This document shows positions 1 to 12,127 of a stretch of DNA of 64,000 nt, piece by piece. This DNA comes from Liquidambar formosana (Eukaryota > Streptophyta > Magnoliopsida > Saxifragales > Altingiaceae). The stretch covers positions 16,824,559 through 16,888,558 of the forward strand of contig CM077820.1 of assembly GCA_039720395.1 (NCBI GenBank). Reading direction: 5' to 3'. The notes under the pieces were generated by a model. That model was not told the DNA's origin and did not search any database. It saw only the letters and a list, made by a program, of their open reading frames with translations. Every line of letters starts with the position of its first letter. Position 1 is the stretch's first letter. The translations under genes and the position numbers were made by a program.

Positions 1-119
1 CTTCTTGATTCAAAATTTTCTTCTTTCATCCTAGTTGTATTAAAAAAGACTTTAGATCCATTATTAGAACTCTCTGTTATTTTTTATTGGAAGCAGTACT
101 AACTCATATTCATATTTGG

Positions 120-1880
120 CCATTATTTTTCCATTAGCTGAATATAATTCTTGCATTTTTTAAAAAAAAAAAGGATTTTATTACATTCTTTGTGATATAT
201 AGTTCTCTTTAATAGCTTCAAAAACTTTTCAATATTTATTATTTTAAATAAGGATGCAACTTGATTAGGTTTGCAGCCAAAATGGAATTTAACTGTAGGG
301 CTAGTAATTCGTGTTGGTGGATGTCTTTGTGTCGTGTCAAGACGTAGGTATTCGAATATATGTGACAACCCAAACATAATTCGTTCATTAATCGTGTCAA
401 TTTCGCCAACCTGATCAAATGACACAACATGACATGTGTAACCTGTTTAATAATCAAGTTAATATGGATTCTGTTTATGTCAAGGCGCATATGGCCTGAA
501 TTAATCTCTCTACATATTAAAAAATATTATTTAACTTTCGGAATCAAAGAAAGATTATAGCACTGAGGAGCTTGCCACTATGGAAAAACCACGCATAATT
601 CTAGTTATATCTGGTCCAATAGCCAGTAATTTTGAAAGAAAAAAAAAAGGGGGGGGGGGAAGAAGAGAGGCAGATAAAATACGTCTGCTCCTAGACACTT
701 ATCTGGTGCTACCTGAGAAGTAGCACACCTAATTTCTTCATCAGGAAAATTTTGTAGAAGTTGTGCATTCATTTCAGGCCAAATTTTCTAACCACTTCGT
801 TTAGTACTGCCTCAAAATTGGTCAGATTGCTACTTGTAAAAATGGATGAGAAGTAATTCAGTACAATGGTCTGCAACGGTTCAGTAGTCTCCTTCCAAAC
901 CCCATTGCAGTCTCCAAGCTCGACGATGAGCTTCTGGTTGCACCGCTGAACTGTTTTGGAATGAAAAAAAAAAAAAAAAAAAAAAAAGGCTATGTTCCTA
1001 TCACCATGTTTGAGTCATTGAAATGCAGCTTCCATTTTATAATGCAACCCAAAAAATGTAACCCAAAATCTATTTCAATTCCTAAAACCCTAAATTAAGT
1101 TCCTTTCATCCTCTGCTGCTTGTTCATTAGTGAAGCATGCTGTTGGATGTACTCTTTATGACAAATATAAACTGTTACAGAACAAAGAAGAAGAAATGAA
1201 TGCGCCCTTTGGGTTTTGAATAGCTGAATCATAAGAAACAGGATTATTTGACACTGGAATTGTATTCCATTTTTGGGGAAAATTGAAACAAAGATGCTTG
1301 TAATGGTTTAGTTTGTCAGTATTTGAGCAGACATGCAGATGAGCTATTGCCATTCGATGAATATATTGGCCTTTTGATTTAGCACTCGATAAATTATGAA
1401 CTGGAGAGGGGCGAGCAAGCCTGGTGCATGTATGCTACGTTCATTTATAAGCTATCAACATTGAGGTTAGACTGTAATGGTGGTTTTCATTAGCTTTTAA
1501 TAAGTTATTAATCTTTAATGATAAAGAGCTTATTGGAATAGGGGAAAGACAAAAGATTGGATATGGCATGATGTTGGATACTCAAACCATCATTTTTTTT
1601 GCTTCTGTAAAGAAAACTTAAGGACTCCTTTGGATAAGCTTCCACTTCATGTTTTTTCCTTTTCAAAGTAGAAAAATGTAACCTTTTTTTTTTTTTTATA
1701 GGTTTTTATAGTGCAAACTTTTAAAAGCAACTTCCAAAATTTTTTACACTCTAGACTTTCAATTTCTTTTTCTTTTTTTGAAAGTAAAAAGCAAGAAGCT
1801 TATCCAAACAAGTCATAATTTAATTATCTTCTCCAATCTCCACCACCATTATTTGATTGGTTACATGAGATACCTCCCAG
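120..1880. repeat. Tandem duplication, unit 1
   Basis: This stretch is homologous, with substitutions and indels, to about 4095-7225. Matching landmarks include GGATGCAACTTGATT (253 and 4194), the text around GGAATCAAAG (540 and 4671), CTTTGGGTTTTGAATA (about 1208 and 6741) and GGTTACATGAGATACCTC (about 1859 and 7203). The two units flank the divergent F-box gene at 2.7-3.9 kb. Unit 1 lacks the 1.4-kb hAT insertion found in unit 2. No intact gene is seen in it; the only protein-like signal is a decayed LINE fragment. Confidence 0.75.
640..1130 (-). mobile_element. LINE (L1-type) reverse transcriptase remnant
   Basis: Read on the minus strand, degenerate frames give the usual L1-clade sequence just ahead of the reverse transcriptase fingers: a WLKxGDRNI-like stretch, then VELGDCNGVWKETTE, then NYFSSIFTSSNL and a degraded EEI-type segment. 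Several frameshifts and stops interrupt it and no endonuclease or complete RT is present, so it is a dead fragment. The copy at 6155-6660 is the duplicated version of the same relic. I recognise the family from this motif order; a translated search against plant LINEs would confirm it. Confidence 0.65.
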
Positions 1881-2697
1881 GTTAAAGTTCAATGAATGGT
1901 GGCTGTGCTCATGACCTGCAAAGTGGAGGAACCTACTCTGCTTTGTTATCAATTAATTGAACTTCTATTTTATTTGCACCTGCAATCTGGATACTCTCAC
2001 AGCTCAGTAAGCGAACAGTTAAAATTGAACTATAAGCGAACCAATCCTTTGACATGTCTCAGTAAACCAATAGTTAAACAGAGGTATTTCCGCATTTCAG
2101 CAAAGCAATACTCGAACTTGCTTTATAAAGTCCATTTGTAATACTTCTATTTTATTAAGTCACAAACCAATCCTTTTGAAATCCGGTAAATGCAAAGTGG
2201 GGGTAAATGGAAGACCGCAAAATTAGAATATTCAAGAGTTATGAGAAACAGAGCAGGCTCAAGTCAGTACCACAGAACAATTTCATGAAGTAGACCATAA
2301 CAGACTCCTTCGTTTAAAAAAATAAAAAATAAAAAAACCAAAAAAAAATGAAAACGCTTGATTGCTAGAAAAAACACATATGGTGTGACAACTTCATTAC
2401 AGACTCCTTCGTTTAATAGTGTATCAACTTTACAGCCTCGAACAATAGTTACTCCAAAAAAACCATATGGGCATGAGCTTCAAAATTAAACATTGATCAC
2501 AATTTGAACTCATGAAAATAAGACACTGGCAATAATGAAATTCATGACTCGAACTATATATATATAATGTATATACGTGTATGGATGACAATCAGGTAGG
2601 CACATGTCAATATAACTTATATCACCATCGGTATTGGGGATTGTATGCAAGTTAGAAGAACATGTGTTGACCTGATCAGGAATGATATATGTATGTA
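1881..2697. other. Intergenic sequence, no gene recognised
   Basis: AT-rich spacer downstream of the F-box gene. The open frame at 1896-2141 has no recognisable domain. At about 2575-2690 there is a short sequence flanked by TA-rich DNA with weak inverted repeats (ATGACAATCAGGT near the left, ACCTGATCAGGAAT near the right). It resembles sequence at 63.34-63.48 kb and is probably a small MITE. Nothing else is seen. Confidence 0.5.
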
Positions 2698-2709
2698 TTT
2701 ATACTATTA

Positions 2710-3884
2710 TCAAATTTGAGCGAGTGTCTCAATGTATTGATAAGCTTCAGGACGAGCATGCCGCACGGTAAAATCACAAAGCTTCTTCAAAGTCTTGTCC
2801 TGAAAACGGTAACGCACGACCACCTCAGGCGTACGCATCACCAAGAACGACTCTTCATCCTTCTCTTCCCTCACAAGACAGAGTATACTCAAATCTCGAT
2901 ACCTCAATTTCGATAGCTCCTCATAATTGTTGGGTCTGATATCTGAAAACAAAGACGAAACCGCACCAAGATCAACTTTGTACTTCACGAACCACCCCGA
3001 GTAATCTCTCTCCATCTCATACACAATAAACCATGGCGGTCGGCCACTGATCAATACAAGATGCAGATGGCCTTGACACTCCCCGAAATACCTTACGCTC
3101 ATCCGGTTCCAAAATCTCGAATCACAGGCATTGGCGTCTCTCCGATTACTCGCTCTTCATCGACATCAAAACTGAAAACACTCTTCTTCCTCACGTTTGT
3201 TATCCAGTGAATAGCACCATTCCAATAAACCCCTTTACCAAAATTTCTGCCACCAGTCGCAGTGAAAGATTCACAAGAGACCCTCCAAGAACGTGCCTTT
3301 GACGAATAAATCTCAATCCTATGATTGTTAAGCAGAGGATAAGCAAGCCTGACACAAAGAACCTTGTAATCAGGTGATTTACGAGGATCAAAAGCTAAGA
3401 TCACACAAGCAACGGTACTGAAAAGATCGGCCTCGAGTTCCGGCAGCAGAGTGAATTGGTGGGTTGTGGGGTTGTAGATGTAGTAGTTTAATTTATTTTC
3501 AGGATATCTATCACAGCAGAGTAAGCCATTGCAGGACTGTAGGATAAAGACCGACGGGAGAAGATTTGGGAAAGCGGTGGAAGGCTTGCCGTCGAGAGGA
3601 ACCACATCGAAAACGGGGCCGTGGGGGTGGGGTGATTTGGGCAAGAAGAGGGCGGAGACGGTGGGGTTAGGGTTCAGGCGACGAGAGAAATCTTGACTGG
3701 AAATCAGTTTGAGCCAGTGTTTGGATACGGATTTGAATTTGAAAACAGATCTTGTGGGTAAGAGACGGAGGATTTCCGTCAAGAGGTCGTCGTTGCCGGC
3801 GATTGCATCGGCGGCGGCGGAGGATGTCTGTTGCGCCGTTGAGGGGACGGAAGTTGCGGCTGCTCTGATTCTTTTGGTGGCCAT
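2710..3884 (-). pseudogene. F-box protein gene (At5g07610-like), one frameshift
   Basis: F-box proteins are substrate-recognition subunits of SCF ubiquitin ligases: the F-box binds a SKP1-like protein and the C-terminal part binds the target. The N-terminal frame (3884 to 3099) has an Ala/Thr-rich leader, an F-box at about residues 27-68 (GNDDLLTEILRLLP, then FKSVSKHWLKLI), then F-box-associated motifs SCNGLLCC, YIYNPTTHQF, AFDPRKSPDYKVLCV and WNGAIHWI. It stops shortly after PVIRDF. The C-terminal half (VRYFGECQGHLHL to YQYIETLAQI, stop at 2710) continues in another frame that overlaps by ATGA. One extra base in the TTTT run (plus strand 3110-3113) would restore a protein of about 391 residues, close to the 407 aa of the intact paralogue. 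It is therefore either a recent pseudogene or a homopolymer error in the assembly. It is the most divergent F-box copy here and has no introns. Confidence 0.85.
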
Positions 3885-3948
3885 CCTATGAGACTCTGCA
3901 CAAACTACTAGACAAGTGAAGCTCTCAGGGAAAAGGGAAATTTATGGG

Positions 3949-3957
3949 TTTAAATAG
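3949..3957 (-). promoter_or_regulatory. Candidate TATA box of the divergent F-box gene
   Basis: On the minus strand this reads CTATTTAAA, about 65-73 bases upstream of the ATG at 3884. The spacing suits a plant TATA box with a short 5' UTR. Motif and position are the only support. Confidence 0.4.
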
Positions 3958-4723
3958 ATTGCGGAGCGCGCACATTGCCTTTTTTCTCTTTCTTCTTGCT
4001 TGAATGGGAGCGTCAACGGTCCGAATCTCCTACGGTGGAATCTTAGTTTCCTTTTTATTTGCTAAGGGTAATAATGAAACTAATGGTCTAATTCTTGCAT
4101 TTGTTTAAAGAATTTATTATGTTCCTTGTAATAATCCTCTTTAGTGGCTTTAAAGATTTTCTCATTTTTCAATGCTTATTCATTATAAATAGGGATGCAA
4201 CTTGATTTGGTTTTGTAGTTTCTGTTTGTGGCCAAGGAATTTTTTTTTGCTTGACAATCGATATAACCTATCTGTAGCTCTAAGCCTTAGCCCTCTTTAA
4301 TATCAACAAATAAATGACAATGCTTTTCTATAAGTTTGAACTCGAAATCACTGATCGCTTAATAAATGACGCACAAGCCACTAGGTTACTATGCCATTGG
4401 CCTGTAGGGGTGACAATTCATGTTTGGTGGATTATGTTCGTATCGTGCCAAAACATAAGTATTTGAATATATGTGTCAACCCAAACACAATACATTTATT
4501 AATCGTATCAATGTTGCAAACATGAACACAACTGGCTGTTAACAGGTGATATGACACTGCATGGAGATGTAAACGGTTTAATGAATGAAGCCATATTGGG
4601 TTGTGTTTGGGTTGATGCATATGTGAAGTACCTACGTATTTAAAAATATTATTAAATATTATTTAACTATAGGAATCAAAGCAACATTTATAGAGTTTAT
4701 ACCTCTTAGGAGCTTCCCACTAG

Positions 4724-6144
4724 TAGGGATGGCAATTTCGCCCCGATCCATAGGGTCCTGACTCGATCCATACTCGAATGGGTGGGGATTTTTTTATTTT
4801 TTCGGGTATCGGGTCAGGTATGGGTATGATTTTTTTTTATTTTTTTTTTTTTAAATTCGGGTACGGGTCGGGCATGGATTCCAACCAAAAAAAAACCCAA
4901 AGACCCGACCCGACCCGATGTTTTTATAAAATATATATATATAGATATATATATATATTTTACAATAAAATATAAATAGAAAACTTAAAAAACCCTAAGT
5001 TCCTTCTATTCTGCATTTCTGCTATTCACAACCGTAGCCTAAGCCGCTCTTCCTCTTTCTGTCTTTCAGAGTTTCAGGCTTTCAGCAATCAGCCAATCAC
5101 TCTTCACAATCACTCCGATCAGCACCCTAAGTCCCTAACCCTTACTCAGTTACTCGTTGTTACTCTCTGTGTCCCTGTCTCCTTTAGCCCTCACTCCCTC
5201 AGCCCCTCGCGCCATGAGCTCGTGACGCAGTGACGCCGCCCTCGCCAGTCGCCAGTCACCCCTCAGTCCGACAGTCCCTCACGCAGCTCACGCTCAGTCC
5301 ACCACCGTCGCTAGCTCATTGTGTCTCACCCAGTTAGGCGACACCGCCACTCCCACTCTGCACTCAGGCAGTCACGGACCACCACTGTCACGGCCTCACC
5401 CTCACGCCCTCAGGCTCAGCCCCTCATGGCCTCACGGCTCACGCTTCACCCATCCCTCACGTCGCTGCTTCACCCTCTTCCAAATCTGACCAAATCTACA
5501 TCTACACCAGATCGACCACTCCAGATCTACACGGACTACACCAAATCGACCAGATCTACACTATGATGGTGGTTTGTTTCTTATTCTCCCCATCTCTTAG
5601 CTCTCTGTCTCTCTCTTAAGCATCCTTCTTGCCTTTTTTTTCTTTTTTTTCCTTTTTTCAATTTTTCTGGGGTTTGAATAATTGAATTTCATGCACTGAA
5701 ATTTGAATTATATTTTTGATTTTGAGTTGTAATAATTAATATTAATCTTAAAAAATAAATGTTAAAGGATTGTTCATTTGTTCTTATAAATTGTTCAATT
5801 TTTCTTGTGTATTTGTGTGATCATATTAGGTATGATCTTATTTGAACAAGATCATATTAGGTGCTAAAAATATTTATAGGCTTGGTATATGATTATATGA
5901 ATAACAAGTAACAGGTGGTATGTAGCAAAAAAAATGGAATTTGGGGAAAAAAATTCCTCAGAACAGGCTGATCAGGTATGGGCAGGTTGGGCATGGATGG
6001 CCCAAGAGAACACTGGATCGGGGATGGAGTTGAATTTCTTTGCCCCATTGGGTATCGGGTCGGGCATGGGCATGGGAGTTTGAAGTCGCGGTCGGGCATG
6101 GGATAGTGCCGACCCGCATCCGACCCGACCCATTGCCATTCCTA
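4724..6144. mobile_element. Non-autonomous hAT element (1421 bp)
   Basis: The ends are TAGGGATGGCAAT and, at the right, ATTGCCATTCCTA, an inverted repeat with one mismatch. They are flanked by the perfect 8-bp target-site duplication CCCACTAG (4716-4723 and 6145-6152), the hAT hallmark. Subterminal DNA is rich in GGGTATCGGGTC / GACCCGACCC motifs on both sides. The middle (about 5000-5570) is C- and T-rich with no transposase; the open frame at 5321-5566 has no recognisable domain. The paralogous site near 575 in unit 1 lacks the element, so it inserted after the duplication. Confidence 0.85.
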
Positions 6145-6154
6145 CCCACTAGGG

Positions 6155-6660
6155 GGGAAATACTATGCACAGCTCCAGTTATACCTGGCCCGGCCAACAA
6201 TAGACAGCAATTTGGAAAAAAATGCAGTTGATATACAGTCTTGTCCTGGGCACTTGGTGCTATTTAAAAAGTAGGACACTTCAATTTCTTCATTGGTGAA
6301 GTTCTGCTGAAGTTGTGCCTTCATTTCAAGCTCAATTCTTCTATCCACGTACTTAGTTTTGCCTCAAAATTGGTGGGATAGCTACTTTGTAAAAATGGAT
6401 GAGAAGTAATTCACTACAATGCTCTCCACCTCTTTGGTAGTCTCCTTCGAAACCCCATTGCAGTCCTCAAGCTCAACAATGCGATTCTGGTAGTACTGCT
6501 GAACTATTTTGCCATGAAAGAAGCCTATGTTCCTATCACCGTGTTTGAGTCATTGAACTCTAGCTTTTGTTTTCCAATACCCATTTCAATTCTCTAGACT
6601 CTAGACCTTAAATTAAATTCTTTAATTTCATCCTTTGTTGCTTGTTCAATGGTGAAGCAT
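6155..6660 (-). mobile_element. LINE (L1-type) reverse transcriptase remnant, second copy
   Basis: Minus-strand frames read DRNIGFFHGKIVQQYYQNRI, then VELEDCNGVSKETTKEVES, NYFSSIFTK and, in the next frame, ELEMKAQLQQNFTNEEI followed by a degraded PTKCPGQDCIS (normally KAPGPDG). This is the recognisable order of L1-clade RT. Frame changes and stops show it is dead. It is the duplicate of 640-1130. The hAT insertion lies next to it on the left. Confidence 0.75.
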
Positions 6661-7225
6661 CCTGTTGGAGTAAGTATCCTTTATGACAAATAAAAACAGG
6701 TACGTACGGTACAGAACAATGAAGGAGGAAAGAATGTGCTCTTTGGGTTTTGAATATTTGAATCATAATAAATACGTTTATTCGACACTGGATTTGCATT
6801 CAACTTCTGGGCACAATGGTTCTGTTTGCTGGTAAAGGGGTGGGCAGACATGCAAATTAAGCATTGCCATTCAATGAATATTAGCCTTTGATTCAGCACT
6901 CAATAAATTATGAAGCGAGGAGGGGCCAAGCCCCGTGCATGTATGCTATGATCATTCATATGCTATCAACAGTGACGTTTTACTGTAATGGCGGTTTTGA
7001 TTAGCTTTTAAAAAGTTTATTAATCTACAGTGATGAAGAGGTTAATTATTCGAATTGAGAAAAGACAAAAGATTGGATATGGCATGGTGTTGGATATTGA
7101 AACCATGAACCATCATTCGTTCGTTCGTTAATTTCGTTACATGAAGAAAACTTAAGCTAGTCGATCTGATTATCTTCTCCATGCCACCACCAACATTTGA
7201 TTGGTTACATGAGATACCTCTTACA

Positions 7226-7872
7226 TGAGATATCTTCTCCATGCAACTGGTTTGTGGATTGGACAAAAAACTGGACCTTAGAATCCAGTTCCTGTCTTTG
7301 GAGGAGCACTAAAGATTAGGCTGAGGGAAGTGGTATGAATTTCGAATTTTGCTTTTCTCCATATTTGAAGAATATGTTAGTCTTATAAGAAATGTATAGT
7401 AATGATAAAAATATCATTGAACTTTTCTTCTTTCCCAACTACCTCTATCATATAAGATGTCAAAAATACCAAATACTCTCTATTTTCAGTTAAACAAAAT
7501 GTCATGACAAATACCAAAACTCAGGCTTTGAATGGGGATTTAAGACTTTGAATGTTCAATTAAAATATGATGAATGCATCAGCCAATAACTGACATACTT
7601 CCCTCAAAACATCCAATACACACACACAAACACACACACACACATAATATCATATCCTATTATTGTTATGTTGTAATGATCAGAATGCTCCCCTATACCA
7701 AAACTATGCGCATAACTGATAAGAAAAAAATATGGTTATACTGCAACATAACCAAATGGCATTAATATTCAAAAAATTTATCCTACAAATATATCAAACA
7801 ATTATTTGTAAGAAAGAAAAATAAAACTATTTCAAGTTTTCAACAGTATCAACTAGCAGTTTGATTTCTCAC
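7226..7872. other. Spacer where the last acid phosphatase exon is expected
   Basis: The minus-strand acid phosphatase gene should continue into this stretch with a last exon. No such exon (normally ending near LPNPMYYIP) is visible here or further left to position 1. There is a short CA microsatellite at about 7616-7643. Otherwise it is AT-rich with no gene recognised. Confidence 0.5.
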
Positions 7873-8623
7873 CTCAATATAAGCTTGTCCCAGTTCCGAA
7901 ACCCTGCCTTCATCAAATTTTCAACAGTGACATCTCTTTGCTTCTCACTGCGCCCAGTCAGCAGGAAAACCTTGAATCCCAAGCTCAAAACCTCTTCGTA
8001 AAGTTCCAAACTCGACTCTATAGCGGGTGCCATAGCCTTGTCAACCCATTTATCAAACTTCGCACTATCGAAAACCTCCAAACTACAAATTCGCACCAAA
8101 AACCCAAATCAGAAATCAATCCATTTTTTCGAAAATACCCATCACAAACATTCATCACCAATTCCCCCAAAACAAAAAAGAAAAAAATAATCCCCATTTG
8201 AAAACTTACCCATAACCATGCTCGGCGTAATATGGCAGATGGGAAAGCAAAGTCTCGTCGACATCGAATACCCAAACATCTTTTCCGTCTCCGCCCAATT
8301 CGATGCTCTTTGCATAAAGTCCAGCCTCCTTCGATACCCTATTGAGATCGATAGCATAAGCCCGTCTCGTGATGTAATCTTTTACATATTCCGCGCATTC
8401 CTGCGGGAATCGTTTTCCACGGACTTAAATTATTGGCCTCGACAGCGAACCTCCAACTCGTACACTGTAATCGAATTTCTTCGTCCGATTCTCTGAATTG
8501 GGTTTCGATGTTTCCTGGGTATTTGATGATTAATGGTCCTGGAAGGCGGTGAGAATGCGAGGTCTCATGAGAAAGAACAATGGAAAATAGGGAAAAGAGA
8601 AAGAAAACCCTCAGGAAAGTCAT
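7873..8623 (-). pseudogene. Acid phosphatase / vegetative storage protein-like gene, broken
   Basis: HAD-superfamily subclass IIIB acid phosphatases are secreted or vacuolar phosphomonoesterases. Exon 1 (8623-8210) starts with a hydrophobic signal peptide (MTFLRVFFLFSLFSIVLS), then QCTSWRFAVEANNLSPWKTI, but the frame is shifted at a GGG run (plus strand 8405-8407). Removing one base restores ECAEYVKDYI, EAGLYAKSIELG and the catalytic motif DVWVFDVDETLLSHLPYY, ending at a GT donor (8209-8208). Exon 2 (8082-7873) has LEVFDSAKFDKWVDKAMAPA and motif II FKVFLLTGRSEKQRD, ending at a consensus donor. The last exon of the family is not found in the 7.8 kb downstream. With both a frameshift and a missing 3' end it is most likely a pseudogene. 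The frameshift alone could be an assembly error. Confidence 0.85.
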
Positions 8624-9373
8624 GGTGGAAAAGAAGGAAATCGTGCAATCTCGATGGAATTGATTGGTATTCCGAAAAGAAAATTTTTGGGGGAATCAGA
8701 GAAACCAATGGGAATATATATATATATATATAAGGAGAATCTGAAGGAAAGATGAGTGGGTTTTCACCTTTTCAGAGATTTTGAGAAGAGGAAATGCGTT
8801 TCTTGGTGTGGGTAAGAAAGCCCAAGAAACAGTAACCTCTTCTGGGATTTCAGAGAGAATATATTTAGGGAGGAGTAGTGAAGAAGAGGAGAGAGATGGC
8901 GTGAGTGTGAAGCAAAAAGGAAGATGTTGACGGATCAACCGAATTTAAAAAGTTGGTTTATTGCTATAGACTTGGAGCTGGAGGGAAGGAAGGGAAATGG
9001 GTGCATGCTTATGGTTGGCCTGGTCTATTTTTTCTGGCCGTTGGATCTCCCAATGGTTCAAATCCAAGGGACGCAATTACATCTGGTTGTGGCCAAACTC
9101 TAAAACTGTGGGGGTATATATCTGACAGTGGGTTGAGGCATGCATGTCAACTTTACATCCGGGTCGGGTTAAGACCTTAATTAGTCAAATTAAACACGGA
9201 ATTTATTAGGAGGTCAACCCAAAACACCAATCCCATTATTATATTTTAATATTGAAGATACTTTTATCCTTTTGTGGATTTAGTCCTTTGTTTTTTTTTG
9301 TTGGGTTTTTGGGTATATTATGTTGTTTTTTTTGCTTTCATGTTGGGTAGATTTTAAAGATAAACCTTTCAAA
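8624..9373. other. 5' flank of the acid phosphatase gene
   Basis: Purine-rich leader region followed by a TA microsatellite (about 8717-8731). No other gene is recognised; the frames at 8953-9180 and 8696-8938 show no domain. Confidence 0.4.
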
Positions 9374-9382
9374 ATAAGAAAT

Positions 9383-10702
9383 GGGGAAATTAGCCAAAGG
9401 TACATGATTTTCATTCTGTTACAGCGATAAGTCATCAAGGAAATCTCTTTTTGCCTAAAGTCCACCAAACTTGAAAAACGTCCACGTTTTGGGTTTTGCT
9501 GCTAACAGAATGACTGAGAATACCACATTTGCCCTTACAAATACATATGGCAAGGAATTGATTTGATTTTGCCCCACGATTTCCGGAATTTAACCCAACT
9601 CAAAGATTTGGGTAACGGTTCCTAGTTTGGAATGTCGCCCAAACTGTTTCGCCACCCTTTCCAAATTGAAGAATACCCAGATTGGTTCGGTGGTCGGTGT
9701 CCTTAGCCGTTGTTGGGAAATTCCAATGTAACTAATAATTCAATTCCAATTAGTTACATGAAATTCCAATGTAACTCTTCAATAAGCAATTCCAATTAGT
9801 TACATGAAATTCCAATGTAACTAATAATGCAATAAAGTTCAGAAAACCCATTTCCAACATCAAAACCCTCAAATTTGAAATCAAATAAAAACCCCAATTC
9901 CAAATAGTTACACGTAAAATCAAATGTAACTAATAATGCAAGAAATCTCAAAAAAATCCATTATCAACATCAAAACCCCCAAATCAGAAACTCCATTACC
10001 AACATCAAAACCCCCAAATCGGAAATCAAATAAAAACCCTAGGTTCATATACATGAAAAGCAAAAATCCGTTCAAAATAAACAAACTCTCCAATAATCCA
10101 ACAAAATCACAATCGGAAGATGAAATCTTACATTTTTTTGCCATTTCCACCGATGGTTGATGTGTGAAAATCCTCTAACTCAACTAAGTTCGAAGAGTTA
10201 CACAGCCAACATCTACGAACATTTTGCCATTTTCACCGATTGTTGATGTCAGAAAATCCTCCGCCTCAACGAAGCTTGAATAGTTACACGACGAAGACCT
10301 TAAAATTGACTGATGCTCGTCTTCTCTCTCGATGGGGACGACGATGAGGCTTGAACGTGCATCGGAGATTCGACAGCGATATGTGCGGGAGTAGCCATTG
10401 TTCTTCGGTTGATGATGTCCGATGAACTTCGAGCACAACAACACTGGAAGACGATGAGGAAAGTTGAATGTGCACCGGAGATCCAACGGCGACATGCGTA
10501 GGAGGTAAGCGTGATATCTGCGCGCAAACAGCGGCCCGTGTTTGACGGAATGAGAAGTGAGGTTTCTTCTGGGTTGAAATGTGTTCTTTATAGGGGCATT
10601 TTTGTCATATTGTGCTGGTGTGTACTTAAGGCTGGAAAGGTTTTAACAAATGGACCTACGGCTGCAAAAGTCCACCAATGTGGACTTGAGCCCAAACGCC
10701 CC
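9383..10702. mobile_element. Mutator-like non-autonomous element, GTTACA family (1320 bp)
   Basis: A perfect 9-bp target-site duplication ATAAGAAAT (9374-9382 and 10703-10711) brackets it, which is the Mutator-like hallmark. The left end begins GGGGAAATTAGCCAAAG. The right end, reverse-complemented, begins GGGGCGTTTGGGCTCAAGTC and is nearly identical to the left end of the element at 32410. Inside are about ten copies of TGTAACT or AGTTACA in both orientations, plus imperfect direct repeats (CACCGAT..TTGATGT at about 10149 and 10237; ACGATGAGG at about 10343 and 10452). No transposase is seen. Confidence 0.8.
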
Positions 10703-10711
10703 ATAAGAAAT

Positions 10712-11940
10712 TTATGTGCTTTTTTGGGAAATATAATTGACAGGGGTGGAATATCTAAAATACTCCTTTGCATTAAATGGTACACAGCATGCCCAATGAG
10801 GAGAAAAGCTTGCGTTTTAAATTGACATGTATTGTCATGATAGTTTAATGGATCTCATATTCAAAGTTATAAAAATACATTGAAATCCATTTATTAATAG
10901 TGGATATCAATCAATTCAATAGATTGTTTAAAATAAAATAAAGGAATTGACATGATAATAAACCTTAAAAAAAAAAAAAAAAACACAATAAAGGGAAAGA
11001 TTATACGTATCAAAGTGTGGGTTAGATTTTGGCTAAATTTTAATGCATATACAATTCTATAATGTTGCTACATTCTCTTATTGCCTTTTTATTAACTTGT
11101 TATAGCAAATTGAACACGATAATATGGTATCACGTTGTACATTATTTCTAAAAATTAGGAAAAATTGCACTTATCTCTTTTGAAGTTTGGTGAAATAATA
11201 ATGACTTTCTTGGACATTTGAAAAATTACATTGACCGTCTTAAGGTGTAATGTATTTAACACTCACTTCCCCTGTATCTATTGTTTGTTAATTTGATTGA
11301 TGAAAATGGATGATATTATGCATAAAACTCATAAAAATTTTAATATTACTCTTAATTAAGGGAATAAAACATGAAATAACTAATTTAACTATAAAATCTC
11401 ATTTAAAGACAAATGTACCCACAATATAGCCTTTAGAGTCCATTTTACCTATACACCAGCTATGTGAAGACATATGTACTTTTTTTATAAAAAATTAAAA
11501 AAAAAAAATGGTTACATCAAATAGGGAGGTAAGCTCAAATAGGTAGGGGAAAAAAAGGGAAACTTACAAAACAACTTACGGAAAAACAATCGTTCTACTT
11601 TGACTCTAGCTTAAAGACTCTTTAAAACACTTTAAACTAAGATCAAATCTAAGAAATGAAAACAAGCAAACAAACAAAAATTAAACAACCTAGGCTTCAT
11701 TTAGATCAGGGATGATTGGAACATATTACATGTTCCATTACGGTAAAAGTAACAAAAGAGAAATCCGCATAGTTTTGGCATAACCTTAGAAAAGGTCGAT
11801 GTAATTTTTGAAATATCAACGAAGGTCAATGTCATTTTATAAAACCTCAAGGAAGGTCAATATAACTAAATCTAAAACTTGCAAATTTTTACCAAAGATG
11901 TAGGTTGGTTTTCTTTTTTCTTTTCTTTTTTTGTTAAGAA
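10712..11940. other. AT-rich intergenic sequence
   Basis: No open frame of note, no recognisable domain and no delimited transposon. Several poly-A runs (for example 10969-10983). Confidence 0.5.
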
Positions 11941-11941
11941 A

Positions 11942-11977
<36 letters not shown>

Positions 11978-11980
<3 letters not shown>

Positions 11981-12127
11981 GGACTGATCATGTGCAGGAT
12001 ATTCTAGAATATCCCGTTCGATCATGGTGGTCCGTGAGTGACACGCACGCATTCACGTGCATGCGCGTGTCGCTCATGGACAACCGTGATCGAACGAGAT
12101 ATCCGGAATATTCCGCACATGATCAAA

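Larger units (their letters stand above)
4095..7225. repeat. Tandem duplication, unit 2
   Basis: Homologous to about 120-1880 over its whole length once the hAT insertion at 4724-6144 is removed. The 4.2-4.65 kb part also carries a degenerate CGTGTCAACCCAAACAC-type sequence that has its counterpart at 0.3-0.5 kb. It contains a LINE fragment on the minus strand and no intact gene. Confidence 0.75.

Noticed and set aside
1896..2141. Open frame of 81 codons upstream of the F-box 3' end
   Set aside because: No domain, no conserved counterpart in the duplicated units and composition typical of random AT-rich DNA.
3709..3891. Small plus-strand frame opposite the F-box gene
   Set aside because: It is the shadow of the F-box coding strand; the same applies to the minus-strand frames over 18.2-19.2, 27.3-28.5, 41.4-42.5 and 54.9-56.5 kb.
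5321..5566. Open frame MSHPVRRHRHSHSALRQ... as a gene
   Set aside because: It lies inside the hAT element in a C-rich low-complexity stretch and has no recognisable domain.
10184..10527. Three overlapping minus-strand frames as a protein gene
   Set aside because: They arise from imperfect direct repeats inside the Mutator-like element at 9383-10702; no domain is recognised and the frames have no shared start.
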